Shown here in pieces: positions 1-10,617 of a DNA stretch of 64,000 bases. Source of the DNA: Apiotrichum sp. Y4204 (taxonomy: Eukaryota > Basidiomycota > Tremellomycetes > Trichosporonales > Trichosporonaceae). Location: positions 236,325 through 300,324 of the forward strand of contig JAMYHL010000051.1 in assembly GCA_025531455.1 (NCBI GenBank), given 5' to 3'. Within the stretch, counting starts at the first letter, position 1, and each line of letters opens with the position of its first letter. Position numbers and translations under genes: made by a program. The notes beneath the pieces were generated by a model that did not search any database, had not been told where the DNA came from, and saw only the letters and a program-made list of their open reading frames with translations.

Positions 1-485
1 CCGGGAGCCTTGGGCGTGAAGGGAGGTTTGACTGTTTGACTTCATCGTCACACGCGCCACAAGTCGCGTGGATCGTGCGATCGACCTTGACAGTCGCGTG
101 GATCCCGCGGATCAAGAAGAGTCTTGGAACATGGAACACGGCGATCGCGGGGCTTGCAATCCGAGTGGGAGGGAGGACTTCTGTTTCTTCTGGGTCGGCC
201 GACCAAACAAACAAACAGATCGGCAGCTGGCTGATGTCAGAAAACGTGGTACCAGCATGAAAACCACTCGACCAGACAAAGTGCTGTGAGGAGACAGCAT
301 GATATGTCGTTAGCACCTGGGGGAGTTATTCCGCCACCCGTGTTCCCCATTCAACCTCCACCTCCACCCCCCACTGCCAAGCGTGACGCGAAAGACGCCA
401 ACGCGTCCCGGGACAGCAATCCACGACATCGCGCCACCCAACTGCCCCGTGTCGCCCTCTCCCTTTGCCCTCTCCAGTTCTGTCC
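1..485. other. Upstream spacer, no gene seen
   Basis: I see no spliced or unspliced frame here that resembles a protein, and no tRNA. The last 150 bases are C-rich and probably belong to the promoter or leader of the DUF952 gene that starts at 486. Confidence 0.6.
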
Positions 486-1189
486 ATGTTCAGAACCGCC
501 ATCCGCCCGCTCCGCTCGCTCCGCCGACTCAGCACAATGTCCAACCCCGAATTCGTGTACAAGATCTTCCCCTCGGCGTCCGTCGACACCCGGTGAGTAC
601 CTAGCTATATCGTGGCTGACAGCAAAGGTTCCTGTTCCCGGTCCCGATCCCGGCCTCGCACGAGTTCTTCCTCACCGAGGTGGACCTCAAGGACGGGTTC
701 GTGCACATGTCCACGGCCGCACAGGTGCCCGGCGTGCTGAAGCGTTTCTTCGGGGACGTCGACGCCGTCGCCATCCTGCGTATCGAGTACGGCAAACTGT
801 CGGCGTTTAAGCGTGTGCGCTGGGACCGCGCGAGCGACGGTCTGGGTGAGTCCGGGTGGAGGGTGGAGGGGAGATGCACATATGACGGATGCTGACGTCT
901 TCTCTTCCTTGGATTCCTTGATTTCTTGGCTCTGTGTTTTCTGTGATTTCCATTCCCAAACACTCATGCTTATTCATTTATCAATGCCCCGAATCTCGAC
1001 TCTCTCTTCTCTCGACTCGGATCTCGACTCCCATTCCTCTCGCCCTGCCTCCACCTGCGCTTGGGCCACCCAGACTACCCCCACCTGTACGCGCACCTCG
1101 AGGGCGAGAACATTGAGAGCTTCAAGGAGCTCGAGCGCAAGGGCGACTGGGACGCGGCGCTGCAGGAGGTGTCCAACTGGCTTGTCTAG
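486..1189 (+). CDS. DUF952 family protein
   Basis: Three exons (486-592, 628-845, 1074-1189) join into a 146-aa protein, so this is a complete DUF952-sized reading frame. The core carries the family signature: the stretch DGFVHMSTAAQVPGVLKRFF followed by a conserved aspartate-rich strand and, near the end, a DYPHLYAHL motif. DUF952 proteins are small and of unknown biochemical function, common in bacteria and fungi. Two ATGs are possible. The first, at 486, adds an arginine- and serine-rich leader (MFRTAIRPLRSLRRLSTM) that resembles a mitochondrial presequence; the second, at 537, gives the bare domain. Intron 1 is 35 nt; intron 2 is 228 nt, unusually long here, so its borders are less certain. 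The family call is firm; the location is inferred. Confidence 0.8.
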
Positions 1190-2040
1190 GAATGCAGTAG
1201 GAATGAGCACGACGAATAAGAGAGGGAAACGATCGGGACGCCTCGCAGCCCCATGACAGATGACACACGCGCCAGTAGCCGCCTAGCCGTCGTGTGCCCG
1301 GTTGCTCTGGCTTTTTATTTTGTTCTAAATGGAATGCAACAGATGATACACGTTTCTTCGTGAGCCGAAGCGGAATGCGTTTGTGGAATGCATTGTCAGC
1401 AGATCGTCGTCGTTGGAAACATGTTGGAAACATGTTGGAAACACTAGTCAGAGATATCCAAGATAGGCCAAGATATCTGAGATTATCTGATGGGCTGGGT
1501 TGGCTTCGAGCCGGCGGATAACATGCACCTGACGTCGCACAGCTTGTTATTGCTGTTGCTGAACAGTTCCTTTTCGGGCTCGTCGAATCGCGTCGCTTAG
1601 AAAGCAACACAATCGGTCGCTTAACCATGCCAATCGGGCAACCATCACGTATCAACAAGCCCACCTTGCCACCTCGGCATCTCGATGGCCTCCACTCCAC
1701 CGTGTCACTGTGGCTGCTGCCACTGCGGGCACCGTGCACAACGCCATGGCGGCTGCATGCGCGCATGCGCCGGCCGTCGTCGAGTCAGTGAGTCGCGCTC
1801 CGACTCGGAGTCGGCAGTCATGCAGTGACCAACAACACAATCGACAAATGTAAGTGCTGCCAAAAGTCATTGACAACACAACTAAGAGCAAGGCTACCCA
1901 GACATTTATAACCTTTGTTCGTTACCACAAATCCCCTGCTCCCCAGCAGACACCCCTTCCAACGACGTGTCCACCCCCGACCGACCACCACAATTCGCTA
2001 CACCCCCTTTCTCCGCTTTGCGACCTCGCTCCCGCGCAGA
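1190..2040. other. Intergenic region
   Basis: This spacer holds the 3' end of the DUF952 gene and the promoter of the PaiB-like gene. A small tandem repeat lies at 1413-1443, and a TATA-like TTTATAA occurs near 1904. Open frames on the minus strand have no recognisable protein character. Confidence 0.55.
1413..1443. repeat. Short tandem repeat, 11-bp unit
   Basis: Three copies of GTTGGAAACAT (the last with a final C) stand head to tail in the spacer. No function is suggested. Confidence 0.8.
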
Positions 2041-2763
2041 ATGTATTTCCCAAAGGAACACGCCGAGTTTGACGTGCCCGTCTTGCAGGAGTTTGTGCGC
2101 AACTACCCCCTTGGGCAGTTCACCACCGCGATCCGGGACACGCAGTGGTCGGCTCTGCAGACGACGCACCTCCCGTTCGTGATCGACACGCCAGAGGACG
2201 GAACTCCAGGCGTGCTCCGCGCCCACATGGCGCGCGCAAACCCGCAGGCCAAGCAGCTTATTGAAAAGGCCCGCGCACAGGGGTCCCCCGAGATGGAGGA
2301 CGAGGTGCTCGTCCTCTTCAACGCCCCCGTGCACTCGTACGTCACCCCCAAGTTCTACATCCAGACAAAGCCGTCGACGGGCAAGACTGTCCCGACGTGG
2401 GACTACGCCGCGGTGCAGGTGTACGGCAAGCTGCGGGTGTTTACCGAGAATGACGATGCGACGTCTGCGTTCCTCGCCCGCCAGATTGACGACCTCACCG
2501 AGCTCCAGGAGGCCAAAACCGAAGGCAAGCCGTGGAAGGTCGACGACGCGCCGGAATCGTACACCAACCTCCTGAAGAAGGCGATTATCGGGCTCGAGAT
2601 CAAGATTGACCGCATCGAGGGCCGCTTCAAGCTCTCCCAGGAGAAGCCGCAGGGCGACTGGGTTGGCGTTGTGCAGGGCTTCCGTGCGCTCGGCACTCAC
2701 GAGGGCGACGTTATGGCCAACATGGTCGAGGAACGCGGCAAGATGCGCGGCTACGAGATCTGA
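2041..2763 (+). CDS. PaiB-like FMN-binding split-barrel protein
   Basis: A single exon encodes 240 aa. The start MYFPKEHAEFD, the THLPFVID stretch about residues 47-54 and the YVTPKFY motif about residue 100 are typical of the PaiB/FMN_bind_2 family, whose bacterial members are annotated as repressors or flavin-binding proteins; fungal members are probably flavin-binding enzymes or stress proteins, not DNA regulators. The frame is open back to 1915, but the ATG at 2041 aligns with the normal family start and is preceded by a leader-like stretch. It has no intron, whereas most neighbours have two or more. That, with a mainly prokaryotic family, is compatible with old transfer from bacteria, though fungal homologues are widespread. 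Family is confident; activity is unknown. Confidence 0.87.
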   Translation: MYFPKEHAEFDVPVLQEFVRNYPLGQFTTAIRDTQWSALQTTHLPFVIDTPEDGTPGVLRAHMARANPQAKQLIEKARAQGSPEMEDEVLVLFNAPVHSYVTPKFYIQTKPSTGKTVPTWDYAAVQVYGKLRVFTENDDATSAFLARQIDDLTELQEAKTEGKPWKVDDAPESYTNLLKKAIIGLEIKIDRIEGRFKLSQEKPQGDWVGVVQGFRALGTHEGDVMANMVEERGKMRGYEI

Positions 2764-3795
2764 GGGTCTGGATCCCAGGATATGGAGTATGCTGGCGCTG
2801 CGTCGACTACTGGCGGAGCCTTGCGCCTTACGAGGGCTCCATCGCAGGCGGTACCAAGCACAGCAAGCACAGTGCCGTGGCTAGTGGCAAGCTCCGACTA
2901 CGATCCTAGACTGTGACATGTCTCCTCGCCCTGTGACATCCATGTTTATCTCTTTGCCTCTCGACAACCGCCCTCTCCTCCGGCTCCTCCACGATACCTC
3001 CATTTGCGTCCGAAATCATATCACCACCCCCGCCCGTCGGCAGTTGCTCCATGCCGTTGTACATGCTTCATGCCGATAAGAAAGCTGTGATGCTAGAAAT
3101 GCCAGTCGACGAGGCGCCAGGGCTCTGGAGACTCTGGAGCATGAGCGTGAGCATGAGCGTGTGTCGGCCGAGATCCATGCTGCTGTGCGTGGGTGCCCTG
3201 CATTTCCAAACCTTTGTATCTATCTCGGAATCGCTGGGAATCAGTATCCCAGCAGCAACTAGGTTTGCAACTGTTGCCCCCTCTCTGACACTCCCACCAC
3301 CTGACCTGACCCCCTGAAACGCTTGTACGCGTATTACCATTATCATGTTGTCAGCCAAGCCCTGGCAGCGCTGCAGTCTCAGCGATTGAGAACACCGTGA
3401 TGGGATGCATAATCCGCTGTGCGACGCTCCTCCCTCCCCCTATGCGTCCAACGTGGAAATGGTGCCTGTGGACCTGTGGACCCGCCCTGCACGGAGATCT
3501 CGGAACTGGAGAGATCGAAGACAGGCCCGTCCGAAGGCTGCGCCGCCGCCGGCAGCCTACTCTTGGCCTCTGTGCGATCTCAGCACAGCTGCCCCGTGCT
3601 CTGAGAAATCAAGTGATTGAGATCTTTGAGACACTGTCACTGCACACATACGCACCGACCCTCTCTCAGACATCTAGTGTTTGCCGAGAGGCTGGAAAAC
3701 CATACATATCCATCGTCTCGAGTCATTCTCTTTCTCTTTTTCTTACCAACCCTCGGGGTCACCTGGCCAGGTCACCATCTGTATACCCATTCGCA
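2764..3795. other. Intergenic region
   Basis: About 1 kb without a convincing gene. The open frames over 3051-3620 overlap in all phases and lack protein character. The part after about 3600 is pyrimidine-rich, as expected for the leader of the gene at 3796. Confidence 0.55.
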
Positions 3796-4154
3796 ATGTC
3801 GCCCCTCCCGCTCGCGCACAACGCCGCGCTCGTCCACCTCGTCCACCTCGTCCCCGACCTGCCCGCGCACATCTCTTCGGCGCCCGTCGACCCTGCCGCG
3901 CTGCACCGCGTCCTCGTCTTCCTCACCATCCTCGTCCTGGGGTGGATAATCGCAATCGTCCATAACCTCAGCTATGCGCGCGCGTACCCGTGCCAGTGCG
4001 AGGAGCCGTGCGCGCCCCGCGAGCTGTGGCCGACCAACAAGCCTACCCGTGAGTCCTGTGCTATATGTAGTTGTGCAGTCGCTCATCCCCAGGATCCCCC
4101 GTGTCGCCGTCAAACCTCCTCACATGGAACCGCGGCGCCTGTCGGCGCCCGTGA
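3796..4154 (+). CDS. Small single-pass membrane protein, unknown
   Basis: I do not recognise this protein. Exons 3796-4048 and 4093-4154 (44-nt intron, GTGAGT donor) give 104 aa. The N-terminal third is rich in L, V, H and A, a clear membrane helix (RVLVFLTILVLGWIIAIVHN) covers about residues 38-57, and a short cysteine-bearing tail follows (PCQCEEPCAP). If the intron is not removed the frame runs on to 4164, so the C-terminus is uncertain. The ATG sits after a pyrimidine-rich leader. Codon use is strongly C/G-ending, as in neighbouring real genes, which is the main support that it is coding. Confidence 0.5.
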
Positions 4155-5335
4155 CGCCGTGTGAACGAGGCCTCCGATATCTGTACCCGATACCCATCCA
4201 CGGGCCGCTGCCACACTTCATCCTGCGATCCCACAATCCGGCATACCTGCATCCGTGCACACACCTAATCACACCTCGTCTCTCAGACTAGTTCCTATAG
4301 TATACCGCCGTTGTAATGTATGAAGACTGGATCCTCCGCCACGGACGACGACGAGATGGCTACTGATAGTCTGATTGCGAGCGGAGAGGAAACCCCCGGA
4401 GACTTAATCGGACTAATCGACGCACTTGGCCCTGGCGGGCCGCAGGCGGTGCCGGCACGAGGCCTGGAGCAGCGCCGGTCCGCTCCGTCGGAGGCAGGCG
4501 CAGCGCGCTCAGCGAGCGCAGAAGGGGGTGGGGAGTGGATGTGTGCTGAAACACAACCGCCGTAAGTGGGATTTTAGTTTACGACGACAGAGGCACTACA
4601 GTCGCACAAACTGAGTGAAGCAATTACGAACTCTCCATGGCCAGGATCTGAAGGCGCGATGTCGCACGTATCCTGCACTGGACTCTGTCCGACGCCTTCT
4701 GCACCGTCTGGGGCATGGGGCCTGTGTTCTCCGTATCCGACTCGAGGGGCAGGCACATCGTTCCGCGCATGGCCACAAGGCCACAAAGACCGAGTGGGCT
4801 GACGTACATGCCGCGGATCCCTAGAGGCAGAGGCAGAGGATGGCGAGGCTTGGCCGAAAAGTATCCATATCTTCGGCATTCGTAGTTTGCAGCCTGTCGT
4901 CGTCGTCGTAGAGCTCGTCGTCGCGCACCGCCTAAATTTCAAGGCACGTTTTCTGCTAAATCGCGCAGCGCGCAACGACGACCTCACAGCGCTGAACACA
5001 CGTTGCTAACCACAAGCTAACGGCTTTGAACTCTCTCTGCGCGACCAGCGACCAGCGTCCAGCGTGCCGCAATCCCAACCTTGAGCCTAGCGCGGCCGAG
5101 CAGTGTCCACGCCCACAGAGTCGCGGTGCATGGAGACAGCTCGGTGCGTTCCCGCAAACTTACTCTCGATGCTGTGCCCGGAGACGGTGCGGCCGCGGCG
5201 CGGTGGGAGGTGTTTAATCTGTGTTTTGTGTTTATCACAGCCCGAGTATCCACTGCTTGTCACCACTCTTCGCTCGTTGAGGCACGCTTCCATTCACAGA
5301 AGAAGAGTACAAGACCATGACGACCGCTCGGCCCC
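4155..5335. other. Intergenic region
   Basis: About 1.2 kb between the small membrane protein and the 3' end of the permease. A short frame at 4320-4565 starts with an acidic stretch but then degenerates; I do not call it a gene. Nothing else is seen. Confidence 0.5.
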
Positions 5336-7209
5336 CTAGACTTCAAACACGCTGACCTTGCTGATGTCGTCACCTTTCTCCTTGTCCCCCTCGTGACCCA
5401 CGTCGGTCTCGCGCTCGCGCTCGTGCTCACGCTCGAGCTCCGCGCGGTACCCCGACTCGTCCACCTCCTCGAAATCCCGGCTCATGCCCGGCGGCGGGCA
5501 GACCACACAGCAGAGATAGTACACGAGCGCCGAGACGCCCGTGCCGGTCAACCAGGAGAGGGTGTAGATGCGTTGCGCGGCGGTGCCGACGCGGATGGCG
5601 GGGTTGCACGCGTGGATGAACCCGGGGGCATTGATCGCAAATCCGCAGAGGTACGCTGCGTAGCCGCGCCAGTTGACGCCGAAAGTGTACCCATACCACC
5701 CCCCGCGGGGTGTGTACAAGTCGCGGAGACGCATGTGGCCGCGGCGCACGAGCCAGTAGTCGGTGATCATTGGTCCGGCGATACAGCTCAGGAGCACGCC
5801 GTAGCTCCCGAGATAGCTGCCAAACGTCGCCGAGCTCTTGTACAGCAGCCACGGGTTCATGAGGATGCCGACCACCATGCAGAGGTATCCCCCGCGGCGG
5901 ATGTTGATGAAGCGGGGGAACAGTGCTGTGAGGTCGCACCCGGCAGAGATCGAGTTGGCGGCGACGTTGAGCATGAGCTGGACGTAGATGAAGCCCGCAG
6001 CCACAAACACCATGCCTGCGCGCGTGGCCGCGCTCGGGTCCGCGTCCAGCATCGAGTCCATGATCTTGACCACGTCCCAGATCTGGTGCCCGAACTGCGG
6101 GACCGAAGTGGAGGCAATCACGATGCCGAGAAACGACGTGATGGTGAACGAGAGCGGGAGGCCGATGAGCTGCGGCCAGACCGCCGCGCTGGGCGTTTTT
6201 GCGCGCGAGGCAAAGTCCGGGGCGTTGGTCACGAGCGTGAACATGTTGGACGTGCATGATGAGATGCCCGTGAGCATTGCCCAGCGCAGGTCCGTGCCGT
6301 GCACCGAGGCCTTTTGGGTAAACACGGGCCCGATGCCGCCTGCGCGCGAGATGGACCACCCGAAGAGTGTGAATCCCACGATGGGGCCGACAACCGCCTT
6401 GGCGAGAAACAGCCACCGCAGCTTGTGCAGCGGCACCCAGGTTACTGGGAGCGAGAGGATCCAGTAGATGATGAACGCGATGATGTAGGCTGTGGTCGTT
6501 TCAGTGGAGGCTGGCATTGTGTTTTTGATGCGTGCGAAGCTTGGCCAGATTGCGCGAAGAAGCACGTAGACGCTACTGTCTGAGCCGAAATCCACCTTGC
6601 AACTCACCACTCGCCGCCAAGCCAAGCCTGCACGCCCCACCAGATCATGGCCATGCCTGCGCGATTGAACTGCGGTCAGAACAGTATGCCGATCTCACTT
6701 ACGACAGGCCAGAGGGACCCGAAGACGCCGTACGTCGTCCGGCTGACGGCCGGAAAGGTGATGCCGTGCACGGCTCCCGGACGCGCGTTGAGCACGAGCA
6801 GCGGTCCGACAAGGGTGTACCCCACAATGACGCAGCTGGATGTGAGCGAGAGAAGCAGCAAAGCGCAAGGCACAAGGCGCAAGGCCAGCGACGCCAGGAG
6901 GAAAACCCACATGAACGCCTGCCACCAGTTCATCCCGTTTGATATCATCGCCGACGCGATGGCGAACGTGTTGAGGTTGAATCTGCCATCAGACATGCAG
7001 GCTTCGGGCAGCCAGGACGCACGCATCGGCAATCCAAAACGACGCCTGGTGTGAGCGTCATCAGCGCGTTCACTTACGAAGGAGAGATGGTCCCACGTCC
7101 GCTTGTCATCTGAGACGGGGAGGAGGTCGCTGTTGGCGAGGAAGAGCTCGCCGGCGCTCAGGTCCGGGGGGTGCTCGATCTCGAGTTTGCGGAGAGCGGT
7201 GCGGAGCAT
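5336..7209 (-). CDS. NCS1 (Fur-type) uracil/uridine/allantoin permease
   Basis: Six exons (7209-7078, 7045-7023, 6982-6911, 6835-6703, 6669-6608, 6572-5336) join in frame to give 552 aa, a normal length for the fungal Fur branch of the NCS1 nucleobase-cation symporters. The spliced protein shows the family landmarks in order: TWDHLSFASFWIADAFNLNT, ISNGMNWWQAFICVIVGYTL, NARPGAVHGITFPAVSR, FGSLWPVFNRAGMAMIWWGV, about 12 membrane segments, and MITDYWLVRRG near the end. The tail is hydrophilic, rich in R and E. Plasma-membrane H+-coupled uptake of uracil, uridine, allantoin or a related ring is the family role; the exact substrate cannot be read. The 75-nt intron 3 is a multiple of three and would otherwise be translated. 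It faces a DCG1-like racemase across a GATA-rich promoter, which favours allantoin or hydantoin-like substrates. Confidence 0.92.
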
Positions 7210-7898
7210 GGTGGGTGGTGAGTGGGGTGGGTGCGTGAGCGCTATCACTGTATTTATGCGCCGTGTCATATCGCGTGATCATCATGTTCGTTATCTCGGA
7301 CCTGGCGACGAGTGCAACTCTAACCACCCCAACGGTTACCTCTAACGGCGAGGACCACATCGCGAGCTGTACAGCTTATCTCCACATGCAGTCAGTAGTC
7401 AGTCCCCAGTCCCATTCGGTGTCCATGGATAGGTCGTCGGTGTAATGGTGCCTCGGAATGAAGAGATAAGTGGGGAGATAGGAGATAGGAATCGAAATCG
7501 AAGATCGGTAATGAACGGTCCCATGTCCCACCGTCCGGCCGCGTGGTTCTCGTTCGAACACTTCGCTTCACTCACATCCATCCATCGCAGGACACCACTC
7601 CTCTCTCTGATTACCCAGAGATGAGCCGGATAAGACCACGCACCCTCACACAACCGCGGACGTGCCGGACGCAGCCGCCGTAGCCTCGGCTCTCTCGCGT
7701 GCAGGTGCCAAACGCGCCTCCGCATGCTCTGCAAGTGACGTACTGAGCTCAGTTGGTGCGTTGCGTATCCGGATTCCGCACTTGGTTGTAGATACCGGCG
7801 CGTGCGATGGGCCCAGGAAGGAGAGCATTGTGGGATGACAGAGTCGTTGTGATATTCTTGATATCTGTCGTTGCTTGTCCTTGTGTATCCCCATCGCG
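7210..7898. promoter_or_regulatory. Shared divergent promoter with GATA motif cluster
   Basis: The 689-bp gap separates the divergent starts of the permease and the DCG1-like racemase. It holds HGATAR-type sites: AGATAA at 7464-7469, AGATAG at 7476-7481 and 7483-7488 on the plus strand, and TTATCT (AGATAA on the minus strand) at 7376-7381, plus a CTATCA near 7252. Fungal GATA factors of the Gat1/AreA type bind such clusters to switch on nitrogen-source genes when good nitrogen is lacking. The binding is inferred from motif density only. Confidence 0.5.
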
Positions 7899-8822
7899 AT
7901 GCCGTTCATCCTCTCGCCGGACCCGGCCAAGCGCCCGCGCGTGCTCATCATCAACCCGAACGCGACAGAGGTGAGTCCAGCGACAGGCGCCAGAGGTCTA
8001 GGCGCAGTAATCTGTGGAGGCTCGAGGCTCGAGGTCCGAGACCGGCAGGGCAACGAGTAGCGGAATGCCCGCATACGCATACCGCGTCGCTCATACCCAT
8101 CAAAACAAGCTGACGGCAGGCCTTCACCGAAGCGATGCACGGTGCGGTGCGCTGCCCATTTGTCGAGCTCGACTTTTACTCTGCGCCGGCGGCGAGCGCG
8201 CCCGCATCAATAGAGGGCGCGGCGGACAGCGCAATGTCCGCCGCGGCGTGTCTGCACGAGCTGCGCGGCCATGTCGACAAGTGGGATGGGGTAAGTGTAT
8301 AATAAAAGTAGAAGCTGTTCTGACTCTTAGTTTGTGGTCGCGTGCTTTTCGGCACATCCGCTCGCGGCGGCGCTGCGCGAGCTCTCCCCGGCCCCTGTGG
8401 TGGGTATCCTCGAGGCGCCGCTGCTGTTTGCGTCGACGCTCGGCTCCCGCGTGGGCATCCTCACCTCGTCGCCGCGCTGGGTGCCCCTCCTTGCACGGGA
8501 TATCAGTGCGTTGAGCCTCGCAAAACTGAATGCGGCCGGGGTGATTTCGTCGGGGTTTTCCGTCCTCGAGCTCGAGTCCCGTCCCAGGGAACAGGTGCTT
8601 GCGCGGCTGTGCGCCGCCGCCGAGGAACTGCAGGACGAGCGCGGCGCCGACGTCATCATCCTCGGGTGTGCGGCCATGGTCGGACTCGAGGGCGCGGTGC
8701 GCCGCGCCTGCCGCCCGGGCATGGTCGTGCTTGATCCAGTCAAGTGCGCGCTCGAAATGGTCGTGTCCCTCGTGCGCATGGGCGCGGGCACGTCCAAGAT
8801 TGGCATCTACGCGCAGCCATAG
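7899..8822 (+). CDS. DCG1: Asp/Glu/hydantoin racemase family protein (DCG1-like)
   Basis: Three exons (7899-7970, 8120-8290, 8331-8822) give 244 aa. The N-terminal LIINPNATE, the mid ACFSAHPLA and the late ILGCAAMVGLE match the Asp/Glu/hydantoin racemase fold, with both candidate catalytic cysteines present (in ACFSAHP and LGCAAM). Yeast DCG1 belongs here and is controlled with the allantoin (DAL) genes; related bacterial enzymes racemise hydantoins or allantoin. Intron 1 is 149 nt and intron 2 is 40 nt. It is divergent from an NCS1 permease, sharing a GATA-rich promoter, and converges on the NGL2-type gene 158 bp away. The reaction in this organism is inferred. The family assignment is firm, the orthology to DCG1 fairly likely. 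Confidence 0.83.
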
Positions 8823-8980
8823 TTGGGCAATAGAGTGCATGGGCTCTACGAGCATTCTAGACATCATCTTCTAGTATTCCCTATTCCTACGTTGTTGTTG
8901 CTCCGTCCGGTGCCAGTGGCGGCGCCAAGCGAGCGATCCGAGCGGCCCTTATCCTAGTGCCTCAGCTTCGGTCCATCTCC

Positions 8981-10617
8981 CTACCACACAATGTCGCAGC
9001 CGATCGGGAGGTGGTCGCTCGCGGAGATGCCCTTCATCGGGAGGCCAGCGCCGAGCGCGGCCGTCGGCGGCGGCGCAAGCAGCGCCGTGAACTCAGGGCG
9101 CGGCCCGCCAGACGGGATGAGGAAGAGGTAGTCTGCGGTCAGCCAACCTCGGGCGCTACAACTTACCAAGAGTGAGGTGGAACTTTGGCGTAAAGCATGT
9201 ATACGCGGGTTCGCCGCCCCCTTCGCCCGTGACGCCCTCGGGGAATCCACCACGGGTCGCGAATGTCTCGTCAGAGTACTTTGCGCACCCATAAGCGCTC
9301 CTTGCTCCCCCAGGAAGGAGTTCGCGGCCGATAGCGAGCATCTCGTCAAGCGTGCGGATCCCGTCCCCGGGCGCGGGGTCGCGCGTGTGGGCAATGCTCC
9401 GCTCGTCCTTGTCGTCCCCCTCGTCCTCTTCATTCTCCTCCTCAGGAGGCGGGACCGGCGTCGCGGCCCCGCTGGCGTTCTGCGAGACGGGCGCGGACAC
9501 GCCCGGCGTCTCGGCCGGCGTCGGTGCCGGCGTACGTCCCACGTTTGCCACATTGTTATGTACCAGCCGCGAGGCGTTGAATGTGCCAACTAGGTGCGGG
9601 TGCAGGGGCGCATCGGGGGCGACGAGCATCTGGTACGTGCTCTCGTCTGGCTCCGTGTTGAGGTCTGGGAGATGAGCAAAAATGGCAGCCAAAGCTAGCT
9701 GCGACGCGCACGCACCTCCAGCAAAGACGATTGGCCAGTTCCCGAGCCCATTTTCGGTCTGCAGCTTGCGCACCGCACGGAGGAGCACAATGACCTGCCG
9801 CGTGCGCTCATACATAAACTTGGGGTGCCAGAAGCTGGCGCGTCAGCCAGCATCCCCAGACCTCAGACTCACAGGTGGGTAGTGACGACAATCAGCCCCT
9901 GCCTGTCCTTTTCCTCCAATGCGACGATTAGCCCCATATTCCGCGTCTGGCGGGACACCCCGCGGCGCGCCACGTCCCCCTCGGCGTCCGGCGTCAACAG
10001 CTCGTCATCGAGGGGCAGCGCGCGCTGCGCGGGCACAGTAAACCTCGCGGAACGGTACAGCACCACGAGGCCGTGCAGCTTCCCGGGCCCGCGGGTCGTG
10101 ATTGGCGTGTGGTCGGGCACAGATGAGAGCATGTCGTCGAGCCTGTCGCATTCCTGGTATTAGTCGAGATTGAGAGTAGACGTACTTGGAGACAGATGAC
10201 ATCCGCGTCCGCCAGCGCGGCCATCTGCGCCTGGAGGAGCGGGCGGCGATCGCCCCACCGCAGGCAATTTGATCCGGGAAAGAGATCGCGGCCTGGGATA
10301 CAGTTAGATTGCCCGAGTTCCACATTCTCGCGGATATATACTCACGCACGAGCGTCTGCGCCAGCATCTGCCGTCAGTACAGCACCATACACACGCACAC
10401 TCACATTCCAAGTAACCACCCGCGCTTTCTGTGTTCCCTCCCCACTCTTGATCTGCACCCATTTCCGGTCCACGATCCTCCGGCGCTCGGCCTCGGCGGC
10501 CGCCTCGGGCGTGTTCCCCGCCGCAGCTGCTGCGCGGCGCGCGAGCTTTGCCGCCTTGCGTTCTGCCTGCTTGGCGAGCTGCGCCGGGGTGAGGTGCACG
10601 TTTGCGGGGAGGGGCAT
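8981..10617 (-). CDS. NGL2: CCR4/nocturnin-type RNA exonuclease (Ngl2-like)
   Basis: Seven exons (10617-10405, 10367-10346, 10292-10186, 10153-9873, 9834-9716, 9664-9167, 9132-8981) give 463 aa. After a basic N-terminal helix rich in A, K and R, the endonuclease/exonuclease/phosphatase fold starts at RVVTWNMLAQTLVR. The catalytic landmarks follow: ICLQECDRLDDML (metal-binding Glu), the TTHLFWHPKF block, FAGDLNTEPD (Asp/Asn) and the final ISASDHLPIGCDIV (Asp-His). An acidic, proline-rich insertion of about 70 residues sits between the last two blocks, which is common in fungal Ngl2. Yeast Ngl2 trims the 3' end of 5.8S rRNA; the family removes poly(A) or 3' nucleotides. Introns are 32-53 nt. 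All splice phases close. Ngl2 is the best match, with Ngl1/Ngl3 as alternatives. Confidence 0.87.

Noticed and set aside
4320..4565. 81-codon frame starting MKTGSSATDDDEM
   Set aside because: The first 45 residues look protein-like, but the rest degenerates and no splice extension gives a sensible protein.
5393..6259. 288-codon plus-strand frame opposite the permease
   Set aside because: The permease with five introns closes perfectly on the other strand; this frame is arginine/alanine/valine-rich noise.
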